Below are positions 7,108 through 15,300 of a DNA stretch of 41,989 bases, in pieces. Below the pieces are notes generated by a model. The model did no database searches. It was not told where the DNA came from and saw nothing but the letters and a program-made list of their open reading frames with translations. Positions within the stretch are counted from its first letter, which is position 1; each line of letters starts with the position of its first letter. This stretch comes from a virus. Made by a program: the position numbers and the translations under genes. The DNA lies in the IMG/VR virus record IMGVR_UViG_3300032242_000502, positions 1 to 41,989 of that record, one strand, 5' to 3'.

Positions 7108-8070
7108 ATGAGCAACCTTGCTACATTCAATCCTTCCAAAGTCCCGGCGTTTGCACGTAACAACGTGCTGTCGGATAACGCCCGCGCCTTGGCGGGTAGT
7201 GCCACTGTTGGCGGCGGCAAACGCGTCTCCATTCGTGGTGGTGTGTTCCGTCTGCTGAGCGAAGGCAAAGAAGTCGCCAGCATTGAAGAGCGTCACTTGG
7301 ACGTCATCATCGTCAAAGCCGCACCGAAGGTGAGCCGCCAATACTATGCAGCCGCCTACAACCCCGATGCTGCTGCCTCTGCACCTGACTGCACTTCGGC
7401 TGATGGTGAGACTCCTGACTTCAACGCCAAAAACCCGCAGTCGGCAAGCTGCGCTAACTGCCCACAGAACGTGGCTGGTTCGGGTAACGGCAGCAGCCGT
7501 GCTTGCAAGTACCAGCACAAGCTGGCCGTGGTGTTGGAGAGCGACCCCGAGGGAGATGTTATGCAGCTTATCCTGCCCGCAGGCTCTATCTTCGGTAAAG
7601 CAGACGGCGACAAGCGCCCATTGCAAGCGTATGCCCGTTACTTGGCTTCGCAAAACCCGCCCATCAACCCCGAGCAGATTGTGACCCGCATGAAGTTCGA
7701 CACGAGCGAAGAGTCCCCCACGCTGGTGTTCCAGCCCGCCCGTTGGTTGACCGATGATGAGTACGCGATTTCGTTGAGCCAAGGCAAGACCCCTGATGCT
7801 GAACGTGCGATTGGAGGTCTTGCTGATAACATCGCGGCCCCCATCACGCTGGCCGGTACACCCCCAACCAGAGCCAAGACTGTAGCGGTTGAGGAAGAAG
7901 CTGAAGCCCCTGTACCCAAGGCTACCCGCGCTAAAGCCAAGCCCAAGGCTGAAGTGGTGGAGGAGGATGAGTCCGAGCCGGAAGTGCGCAAGGCAGCGCC
8001 CGCGCAGTCTGCTGTGCCGGTCAAATCTAGCAAGCTGGCCAGCATCGTGTCTGATTGGGACGACGAGTAA
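7108..8070 (+). CDS. Candidate ssDNA-binding protein with Cys4 zinc site and acidic tail
   Basis: This 320-residue protein has three parts. Residues 1-90 are a conserved N-terminal region (KRVSIRGGVFRLLSEGKEV). Residues 90-225 hold four cysteines (C95, C115, C118, C133; SASCANCPQN and RACKYQHKL) and a beta-rich core (KLAVVLESDPEGDVMQLILP), like a zinc-containing OB-type domain. Residues 245-320 are a low-complexity Pro/Ala/Glu/Lys linker ending in IVSDWDDE. A disordered linker with an acidic, aromatic-containing tip is the hallmark of phage SSBs such as T7 gp2.5 and T4 gp32, where the tip recruits polymerase and helicase. The assignment rests on architecture and neighbours. It could instead be a conserved replication accessory protein. 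Confidence 0.65.
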   Translation: MSNLATFNPSKVPAFARNNVLSDNARALAGSATVGGGKRVSIRGGVFRLLSEGKEVASIEERHLDVIIVKAAPKVSRQYYAAAYNPDAAASAPDCTSADGETPDFNAKNPQSASCANCPQNVAGSGNGSSRACKYQHKLAVVLESDPEGDVMQLILPAGSIFGKADGDKRPLQAYARYLASQNPPINPEQIVTRMKFDTSEESPTLVFQPARWLTDDEYAISLSQGKTPDAERAIGGLADNIAAPITLAGTPPTRAKTVAVEEEAEAPVPKATRAKAKPKAEVVEEDESEPEVRKAAPAQSAVPVKSSKLASIVSDWDDE

Positions 8071-8076
8071 TTTTTT

Positions 8077-8150
8077 GGGGGGTTAGTTTCGGCATATTGC
8101 TGTGATAAACGGAGCCGCTTGTATAGGCTAACCCCCACCTATTTTTTAAC
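8077..8150 (+). promoter_or_regulatory. Structured leader ending in ACCTATTTTT, second copy
   Basis: GGGGGTTAG at 8078-8086 pairs with CTAACCCCC at 8128-8136 around 41 bases, followed directly by ACCTATTTTTTAA. ATAGG at 8123-8127 can instead pair with CCTAT at 8138-8142, which would loop out part of the C-rich strand, so two exclusive folds are possible. The 3' part matches the element at 1253-1270. It lies between the SSB-like gene and the lipoprotein gene; its 3' end could serve as a terminator with a displaced T-run or as a switchable leader. Confidence 0.5.
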
Positions 8151-8163
8151 CACTGGAGAAATA

Positions 8164-8571
8164 ATGAAACGCACTCTTTTAATCATCGCCGCCGCTTGCG
8201 CACTCGTTGCTTGTGGCAAGAACGAAGTCAGCTTCGCATCACTGGAAGAAGCCAAGGGCACGGCGCGTGAGAACGCACTGTGGAACGCTCAACGCTATCG
8301 GCAGGAGAACATCCTGTACAAGGGCTGGGACATCATTGGTCGCGGCGATTCTTCGCAAGAAAATTCCTGCCCGCAAGGCGATGGCTGGGCCACGATGGAG
8401 TTTGTGAACCCTGAGAAAACTGCCATTGTCAAAGTCAAGTGCTCCACCGTATCGGCCAACACCGGATGCTTGGAAGACGCTGACTTCAAGACCAAGCCTT
8501 TTGCCGCCGAAGATGGGCACTGCCAGCCAACCAACAAGGTTCCGTACCCACTGCCGAAGATTGCCAAATGA
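8164..8571 (+). CDS. Predicted outer-membrane lipoprotein
   Basis: This 135-residue protein has a signal peptide (MKRTLLIIAAACALVACGK) with a lipobox LVAC at residues 14-17. Cys17 would be lipidated; Gly at the next position suggests sorting to the outer membrane. The mature part has further cysteines (for example NSCPQGDGW, VKCSTV, TGCLED, GHCQPT) that could form disulfides in the periplasm. No enzyme motif is seen. It starts after CTGGAG within its own leader element and overlaps the next gene by ATGA. Early phage lipoproteins (for example T5 Llp) often block the phage's own receptor, so superinfection exclusion is a reasonable hypothesis, not shown by the sequence. An upstream in-frame start at 8119 would spoil the signal peptide. 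Confidence 0.82.
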   Translation: MKRTLLIIAAACALVACGKNEVSFASLEEAKGTARENALWNAQRYRQENILYKGWDIIGRGDSSQENSCPQGDGWATMEFVNPEKTAIVKVKCSTVSANTGCLEDADFKTKPFAAEDGHCQPTNKVPYPLPKIAK

Positions 8572-8669
8572 TGATGCTCGACATACTCATTGGCTTGGGC
8601 ATGCTGGTGTTTGGCGCAGTGTGCTGGACAGCAGGTGTTACCTACGGTCGCCTGACTACCCGTAAATGA
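8568..8669 (+). CDS. 33-aa single-TM membrane microprotein
   Basis: The ATG at 8568 overlaps the lipoprotein stop (ATGA) and opens a 33-codon frame: MMMLDILIGLGMLVFGAVCW then TAGVTYGRLTTRK. It is one transmembrane helix followed by a short basic tail, which by the positive-inside rule would be cytoplasmic. The tight coupling to the lipoprotein suggests a joint membrane function (receptor blocking or exclusion), but a holin-like or purely accessory role is possible. Confidence 0.55.
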   Translation: MMMLDILIGLGMLVFGAVCWTAGVTYGRLTTRK

Positions 8670-8760
8670 TTGAAGGGGGAAAGCGGATGCTGGCGTTGCG
8701 GTCAAGTTGCCGCCTGATTTCAAGGGTCAACCCAGTGCAGCGAGTACCCCACCTATAACT
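8670..8760 (+). other. 91-base spacer with possible 30-codon frame and C-rich motif
   Basis: A 30-codon frame (ATG 8666, TAA 8756-8758) overlaps the previous stop by ATGA but encodes an unremarkable basic peptide and is probably not a gene. The stretch has a GCGG/CCGC hairpin near 8698-8713 and ends in ACCCCACCTATAACT just before the next ATG, a weaker relative of the C-rich ACCTAT ends at 1253-1270 and 8132-8147. The following gene has no clear Shine-Dalgarno, so this leader may matter for its translation. Confidence 0.3.
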
Positions 8761-9039
8761 ATGGCTTATTCACCAAAAATTAAGGAGCTTGTGGCTTCGT
8801 CCCCTAAGACGCTGGGCAACCAGCTTGGGCGGTGGGCAATCCATTTGAACTTCCCTGTTGCGAAGATTGCGTATGCGCTGGGCGTGACGCGTCAGACAGT
8901 CTACAACTGGTTCGAGGGTCGGGATATTTTTCCTGCCTATCAGAATCGCGTCGAACTACTTTTATCAATTATGCGGTCGTCGAAAACGGCAGACCAAGCG
9001 TGGAGAGAAATATGCAAAGAATACAACTTGAAGCCCTGA
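8761..9039 (+). CDS. HTH DNA-binding regulator
   Basis: This 92-residue protein carries a helix-turn-helix in its middle: FPVAKIAYALGVTRQTVYNW, with the turn at ALGVT and recognition helix RQTVYNWFEG. The following FPAYQNRVELLLSIM resembles the Cro/CI-type domain ending, so it is probably a small dimeric XRE-like regulator. The start at 8761 is taken because upstream in-frame codons (from 8707) run through the C-rich leader, although no good ribosome binding site is visible. It overlaps the next gene by 28 bases. A likely role is switching early expression, perhaps acting on the intergenic elements nearby. Confidence 0.75.
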   Translation: MAYSPKIKELVASSPKTLGNQLGRWAIHLNFPVAKIAYALGVTRQTVYNWFEGRDIFPAYQNRVELLLSIMRSSKTADQAWREICKEYNLKP

Positions 9040-9233
9040 AACCCAGCATGCTGAGTGACGAAGAGCTGGCCCGTTACATCACGCTGAATACCCCTGAGCA
9101 GTTGCCCATGTCGTGGGTGGCCGAGGTGGTCGAGCGCTTCATTGCAAAATTGAAGACCGTGGAAGCGCTGGAGAACGCAGTTGCCGCGTTGGAAGAAGAG
9201 CTGGAAGCAGAGCTGCTAGATACGACCGAATAA
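9012..9233 (+). CDS. Small coiled-coil protein, function unknown
   Basis: This 73-residue protein (MQRIQLEALKPSMLSDEELA start) has GGAGAG four bases before the ATG. The C-terminal half (FIAKLKTVEALENAVAALEE and the EELEAELL that follows) is a clear acidic coiled coil, so an oligomer is likely. It begins inside the HTH gene in another frame and ends 18 bases before the primase gene. It may be a partner of the HTH protein or of the primase-helicase; nothing in the sequence gives a specific function. Confidence 0.65.
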   Translation: MQRIQLEALKPSMLSDEELARYITLNTPEQLPMSWVAEVVERFIAKLKTVEALENAVAALEEELEAELLDTTE

Positions 9234-9251
9234 CCCAATCCAAGGATTTCT

Positions 9252-12203
9252 ATGGACGCGCTTGCTTTCATGGCGGCAGTCCTGCCACCTCCGGGTAATG
9301 GGCGTTACTGCGTGGTAGAGCTGACAAACAAAAAAGAACATGTATTTGTAAAGGACATCGAAGACACAGGAGCAACCCTCGAACGCTGGCGCAAGCAAAA
9401 CTGCGACATTTACTTTGCACTAGGCACATTTGGCAGCGAGAACAAACGCATTGCCACCAACAGCCAGATGGTCAAGTGCATTGCGATTGACGTTGACTGC
9501 AACCATCCCCGTGACTTGCCGGATGAACACGGCGTAATTACACCCAAGGCATATCCCGCTGCACGAGTGGCAGCACAGGCCATTTTGGACTTCTGTCAGG
9601 TGACAGGTCTGGCGGGGCTTGGTGAGCCGTGGATGGTGGCATCAGGCGGTGGGGTGCATGCGTACTGGCCTCTGACCGAAGCGGTCAGCATTGCCGATTG
9701 GAAGCCGGTAGCTGAAGCCTTCAAACGCTTGTGTGTCCTGCACAAGCTGCACATCGACATGACGGTGACTGCGGATGCCTCGCGGGTACTGCGGGTTCCT
9801 GATACGGTGAACAACGGGGTCAAGGGTAAGAAGCGTGTGCGTGAGCGCACCAACGTCCGGTTCATGCACGAGGGCAGTTTGTTCGACATTGAGGACATCA
9901 GCGCCTTGGTGCACAAGGGCTTGGCGGGGACAAACCTAGAGGTCAAGGCAGCGAAGCCGTCCAACACCCTGACACTACCCGGCGTACGCCCAACGGCAAG
10001 CATAGAGGCGCAGCCCATCACGCTGTACCCCAACAGCAGCACCAAGTTCGGCAACATCTTCAAGGCAACCAAGAAGGGCAATGGCTGCGGGCAGCTTGCA
10101 CACTACGTCGAGAACGCTGACCAAGATGGGATGGAGCCGCTGTGGCGCGGGCTGTTGAGTATTGCCCAGAAGTGTGATGACGGAGACAGGGCATCGGTGT
10201 GGCTGAGTGGGCTGCACCCCTACAGCGAAGAGCGCATGCAGCAGAAGCTGGCTGAGATTCGCGGGCCGTACCCCTGCACCAAATTCGACTCGGAGAACCC
10301 CGGCGTGTGCACATCGTGTGTACATTGGGGCAAGATAACCAACCCGCTGGCCCTTGGGCGAGAGTACAGCACCGAGACCGCGGTCAAAGAGATTGAGGTG
10401 GTCATCCCCCACGCCTCAACAGACCCCCGCAAGATTCTGCGGCCCGAAGCACCCCGTGGCTATGCTTATGGACGGGATGGGGGAGTATTCATCGAGAAGG
10501 AAGACGAAGACGCAGAAGGCAACAAGATTAAGCGCCAGATACTACTGGTTCCATACGACCTGTTCCCCTTGGATATTTTGAACAACAACGGAGAGCACAC
10601 CATCCACATGCTGGCGCTGCGCCCTGAAGGTACGCAGACAGTTACGCTGCCACAGAAATCGGTAGTGAGTAAGGACGACACCCTCAAGAGCCTTGCCCAG
10701 CAGAACATACTTGCGTCATTCGGCGCAGGCAACGACAAGAACCTATTTGATTACATACGAGCGAGTGTAGAAAAAATGAGCACTGAAAAACAACCCATCA
10801 AAGTACCCGGCAACTCGGGCTGGCAAGCTGACGACACGTTTGTGTACGGCGGCAAAATTTACTCCACGGCTGAGCCGTTGGCCGTCCCGATGCTAGGTAT
10901 GGAGAACATCGTCAACAATACCCAGTCCAAGGGCACACTGGACGGCTGGAAGAACGTCATCAACCTGTTCATCCGCAAGAAGATGTACGACCACTTGGCA
11001 ATCATTCTGTTCAGCGCTGGCGCTCCGCTGATGCGCTTCACCGGCATCTACGGCCTGACCATCCACTGCGGTTCAACCGAGTCAGGCACAGGCAAGTCGT
11101 TGGCGCTGGAGGGCGCGGCATCTATCTGGGGCCATCCGGTGCACTACCGCACAGGCAAAAGCACATCGCCGGTCGCCATGCAGCAGCGCTTGGGGTTACT
11201 CAATAGTATGCCCCTGATTACGGACGAGATTACCAGCAAGAACCGAGCGTCTCCTGAGTGGTTCTCCGAGTTCCTGTTGGACATGACCGAGGGACGCGGC
11301 AAGGAGCGTATGGAGTCTGGCTCCAACAAGGAGCGGCTGAACTTGTCTACATGGATGTCGATGGCGCTGATGTCGTCCAACACCCACGTAGTTGATACGC
11401 TGACCGGCGCACGCAAGCATGCAGCCGAGGGTGAACTGCGCCGCCTGCTGGAGTTTGTGCTGGACGCGGAGCTGGCTTGGGAACCGCACGAGGTGGAGAT
11501 TATCAAGAGCTTGGGCCAGAACTATGGCGTGGTGGGTGACCTGTTTTCAGACTATCTTGCCAAGCATGTACCTGACTTGATTACGTTTGTACCCGAGGTG
11601 GTTGCCAATACCTACAGGGACTTCGCGGCTACCAACGACGAGCGCTTCTGGATGGCAGGGATTGGGGCGGCTATGTCTGCTGGCTTGCTACTGGGCAGCG
11701 CCCACGCTGACATTGTGAACTTCCCCTTGCCGGAGATTCTGGAGGCGTACAAGCGCCGTGTGGAGTACATGCGCAGCAATATCCACACCAATACCCGCAC
11801 CGCCGAGGACGTGCTGAACGCCTATACCCGCGAGAACTATGGGCACTTCGTGGTGGTCAACTACGGGGTTGCTGGCGGCGTGCTGGCGCAGATGGGCGAC
11901 GGCGCTGTGATTGACAAGAGCACCACACGCTCCCATGTTATGGGCCGTATCGAGAACGGCGTGACTGCTGGGTATGTTGACTACTACGTTGACGAGCGGC
12001 AGATGAAAGCGTTCTGCGCCACCATGAGCTTTGGTTACGCCGACTTCAAGAAGCAAATGGAGAAGCAGTTTGCGGTGACGTATATGCCTAAGAAAGACTT
12101 GATGGGGCGCACCAACGGGCCACACATGCGCGTGGCGGTGATGAAGATTTCCCGGCGGGTCGATGAAGAAGCTGCTCTACAACTATCCGTGGCAGAGAGT
12201 TGA
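9252..12203 (+). CDS. Primase-helicase (AEP-type primase plus DUF927-like helicase)
   Basis: This 983-residue protein fuses priming and unwinding. The N-terminal part has the archaeo-eukaryotic primase signatures: CIAIDVDCNHP (D80, D82), ASGGGVHAYWPL (S131, H136) and DMTVTADASRVLRVPDTVN. A Cys cluster (PCTKFDSENPGVCTSC, from C342) may bind metal. The C-terminal half is a DUF927-type ATPase: LTIHCGSTESGTGKSLALEG (Walker A, K615), MPLITDEITSK (Walker B, D658-E659), then a long C-terminal region with TRSHVMGRIENGV. No DnaB-like helicase is present, so this is the likely replicative primase-helicase. It follows an AAGGA ribosome binding site and overlaps the next small gene by 41 bases. Confidence 0.9.
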   Translation: MDALAFMAAVLPPPGNGRYCVVELTNKKEHVFVKDIEDTGATLERWRKQNCDIYFALGTFGSENKRIATNSQMVKCIAIDVDCNHPRDLPDEHGVITPKAYPAARVAAQAILDFCQVTGLAGLGEPWMVASGGGVHAYWPLTEAVSIADWKPVAEAFKRLCVLHKLHIDMTVTADASRVLRVPDTVNNGVKGKKRVRERTNVRFMHEGSLFDIEDISALVHKGLAGTNLEVKAAKPSNTLTLPGVRPTASIEAQPITLYPNSSTKFGNIFKATKKGNGCGQLAHYVENADQDGMEPLWRGLLSIAQKCDDGDRASVWLSGLHPYSEERMQQKLAEIRGPYPCTKFDSENPGVCTSCVHWGKITNPLALGREYSTETAVKEIEVVIPHASTDPRKILRPEAPRGYAYGRDGGVFIEKEDEDAEGNKIKRQILLVPYDLFPLDILNNNGEHTIHMLALRPEGTQTVTLPQKSVVSKDDTLKSLAQQNILASFGAGNDKNLFDYIRASVEKMSTEKQPIKVPGNSGWQADDTFVYGGKIYSTAEPLAVPMLGMENIVNNTQSKGTLDGWKNVINLFIRKKMYDHLAIILFSAGAPLMRFTGIYGLTIHCGSTESGTGKSLALEGAASIWGHPVHYRTGKSTSPVAMQQRLGLLNSMPLITDEITSKNRASPEWFSEFLLDMTEGRGKERMESGSNKERLNLSTWMSMALMSSNTHVVDTLTGARKHAAEGELRRLLEFVLDAELAWEPHEVEIIKSLGQNYGVVGDLFSDYLAKHVPDLITFVPEVVANTYRDFAATNDERFWMAGIGAAMSAGLLLGSAHADIVNFPLPEILEAYKRRVEYMRSNIHTNTRTAEDVLNAYTRENYGHFVVVNYGVAGGVLAQMGDGAVIDKSTTRSHVMGRIENGVTAGYVDYYVDERQMKAFCATMSFGYADFKKQMEKQFAVTYMPKKDLMGRTNGPHMRVAVMKISRRVDEEAALQLSVAES

Positions 12204-12372
12204 GCGGGGGCAGGGGTTCTTTATCCCCTGCTTGGACGTTGTTGCTGTCAAGGAAGCGGGTCTACAAGCAGCCCTGCGGCATCGTTACTTCGGAGCTAAG
12301 GCCGAGGTTGGTATCCGCAAAGGGCTGCTTGGGGTCTGGTTCTATCGACCAGCTAGGACTCAATCTGTTTGA
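12163..12372 (+). CDS. Last early gene, small conserved protein
   Basis: This 69-residue protein (MKKLLYNYPWQRVERGQGFF) starts inside the primase gene in another frame. It has a compact pattern: RVERGQGFFIPCLD, then AALRHRYFGAKAEVGIRKGLLGVWFYR, which I recognise as a recurring type of small phage protein with no assigned function. Its last 20 bases overlap the end of the oppositely oriented giant late gene, so the two transcription units meet tail to tail. No terminator is seen for either unit here. Confidence 0.75.
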   Translation: MKKLLYNYPWQRVERGQGFFIPCLDVVAVKEAGLQAALRHRYFGAKAEVGIRKGLLGVWFYRPARTQSV

Positions 12373-15300
12373 TGCGCTGCTCAAACTTTGAGGCTAAGTC
12401 CTGCTTGCGCTTTTCAATGTCATCAATACGCTTGCGCTTCTCGTCTCCGGGCATGTTAGCCCCACGAATCCGCTCTTCCATTGTGCGGAAGTTGCCCATC
12501 AGCTTCTGATACTGCAAAGCCATAGGCGCAACAGCTAGTTCAGTGCGGTGGTTTTGAATGAAGTCTTTGGCATCTGCGGCCCTCCCTTCGCGCCGCATAC
12601 CATCCAAATCGCGTTTGGCTTGCATGGCTTCATCAGCCAACTTGTACATGACATCCGCATCAGCGCCGCCGTACTTCTTCTGGAAAGCGCTGCCAATGAA
12701 AGACATCTCCGATAAGTTTTTGGGCACAGGCTCCACTTCACCGTCTTTGAACAGCCCATTGGTTGCAGCCAGCACGGCAAGGGGGATTTTGCCAAAGTAC
12801 CCGTCCACAATGCGTTCAATTTGGATGGGCGACAAGACAGGCGCTGCCTTGCTTATGGCCTTGGCCAACTCGGTGGTATTGGCGTTGTAGCGTTCTTCCA
12901 CGCTCTTGCCTTGCAGCCGCTTGGACTCCAGCTCGTTGCCGGTGTTGAAGTCCTTGTTTGTCCAAACCTCTGCAATTGGTTTGACGATTTGTGGCACACC
13001 CATAGAGGACGAACCGGGTATAGCTCCAATAAACATATCCCGAAGCGCTCGGGCCTGCTGTGCCCCATCTGTCTGCCCAACCATAGCGTCTGCTGCGGCT
13101 GCGCCCATTGAGAAGAACCAACCAAACTCGTACGGGATTGGCAGTTTCAACGGCTCATCAACTCCGGGGATATGCACAATGAAATTGCTATACCGGTCTT
13201 TAGGCTTGGCATTTTTGTAGTAGTCGTCGTCCTGCATTGCCATTGCATACGCGATGCCGCTTGCGGCCAGCAGCATGGCGTTGTTGTAAAACTTCTGTTT
13301 AATCTTGAGTTGTTCGTTGAACGGCATCTGCCCGGTCGCTGCTTTGTACAGGACGTTCAAGCCTTGAATCTGCGAGTTGAAAAACGGAATCATCCGGCTT
13401 ACATACTGCACAGTAGGTGATAGCCCGCGCTTGTGAAAGTTCATCGACTCCATCGTGGCAAAATCCGCCTCGACTTCAGACAGGCCCTTCTTGATGGCGT
13501 TGTCGTACACCAGCGCCCGTGTGGCAGCATCCGCATTCATTGCGTATTTATCCGCCATGCGGAAGAACTTTTCAAAAGCGTTGAAGTCTTTGCCGCTTGC
13601 CAGTTGCGTTGCAAACTTGGCAACATCGTCCGTATCGCCGGTAAAGATGCCGCTCTGTATCAAGCCTTTCTTAATCAGCTCTGCCGCAGTTGTACTCTGC
13701 CCAGTGCTCATCTTCAAAAATTCTTTGTTGGCCTTATAGATTGAGGTCAACATGCTGTAGTCCAACCCAGCAGTGGCTGTTGCCGCCATAGGGTCGCGGA
13801 ACAACTGGCGCATTATGTACATGGGGGTGCGCGTAACGCCTGCCCGCAACAAGTCCCCAGCAACACCGCCCCACTTCAAAAACGCAGGCAAAGTCAACGG
13901 CGCACCTTCAAGGCTGCGAACCAACATCTCTGCGGGAACGCCTTCAGCTACCGTACCGTTGGTTTGCACGCGCACATGGCGCTCACCAGTGTCTTTGGAG
14001 TCGTTGGGGTCAGGTTCTTGGTTGAACCGGATGATGCTGGCGTCAGCCGCTGCGCCGTAACCCTTGCGAATTTGCATAGTGTCCGTGGCTTTACCGAGTT
14101 CCTGTAAGGCATACGCTACATTGCGTGTTGCCAAGTTGGTCATGGCCTTGTTTATCAACAGCGTTGTGTTGCGCGGAATGGACTCGTTGATTGGCAGTAT
14201 CTTGGCTTCACCACCTTTAAGCGCCGCCAGTTGCGGTTGATGGCGAATGTCGCCAATCGTCATGGTTTTCTCACCGCCAAACACCAGCTCGGCTATGCCG
14301 TTTTCTCGGATGCGGTAGTACGGAACGTAGTCGCCCTCGCGTAAGAATTCCCGCGCATCGGCTTTGGTAATAGAACCCGTCTCTGCCAAGAACTCAATCT
14401 GGCCTTTGTTGTAAGCGTTGTATCGTTCGCGTACTTTCTCTAATGCACCTTTCAGTTGGGGGTCAGCGTTGGCCGCAGCCATTGCAGCGTCCACCCGGTC
14501 TTGGGTAATACCCAAAGCGCCAAGGTCTAGCTTGGCCAGCCCTTTGTTAGTCGCACGCTGGGCAATCATGTACATCGTGGCCATTTCCATCTTGGCCGCT
14601 TCATTGCCGTACTTGTCAGGGATACCGCCTACAGCATCGAACACTTCCCGAGCGCTGTCTTTACCGGTGGTACGAATACCCTTGAGCCCTTTGGCATCTT
14701 CGTACATCTCAAGCGGGCCATCGCTCAACGCAGCCAACACCAACGGCATTTTCTGGTCAGCTTTGGTGTAGCTGTACATGGCCTGTTGGAACAAGCGCGA
14801 ATCACCAAATGATTTGGCTCCGGCTTCCATAACCTTGCGCAATGCCGCTCGCATATCGGTCGTTTGCATCTCAAACTCAAGCCCGTGGTTGGAACCGCCA
14901 AGCATGCTCTGCCACCAGCCCTTCTTCCGCGCCACGGTGTCTTGCGCCAGTTGAGACAACGCATTGTCTTCGCCGTACTTAGCTGCGCGAGAAAACAGCG
15001 GTCCGCTGGCACGCCCAATTGGCGTCAAGTTCTCGCCCAATATCTGTGGGCCTTGGTCTTTGTCCAAGAAGTCCACGTAGTTAAAGTCTGCGGCTTCACC
15101 GCGCAACCCCGCCTTACGCGTAGGCGCATCGAAGAATTTGTTACCGACTATGCCGTTAGCGGCTAAAAGCTCAGACGCAGTTTTCTGCGACCCCAACGCA
15201 ATCTTAAACGCGCTGTACAAAAACTTGCCGTCGGGGTTAGCGGTACGGCCCACTTGCCGGTTGAACTCCGCTTTTTGTTCCGGGGTCATTGCTTTAAAAG

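Noticed and set aside
7018-7782. A 254-codon - strand frame opposite the SSB-like gene
   Set aside because: It runs through two overlying + strand genes with good ribosome binding sites and gives no recognisable domain.
12210-12231. GCAGGGG/CCCCTGC hairpin after the primase stop as a terminator
   Set aside because: No T-run follows on either strand and the bases lie in the coding sequence of the conserved 69-aa gene (GQGFFIPCLD), which explains them.
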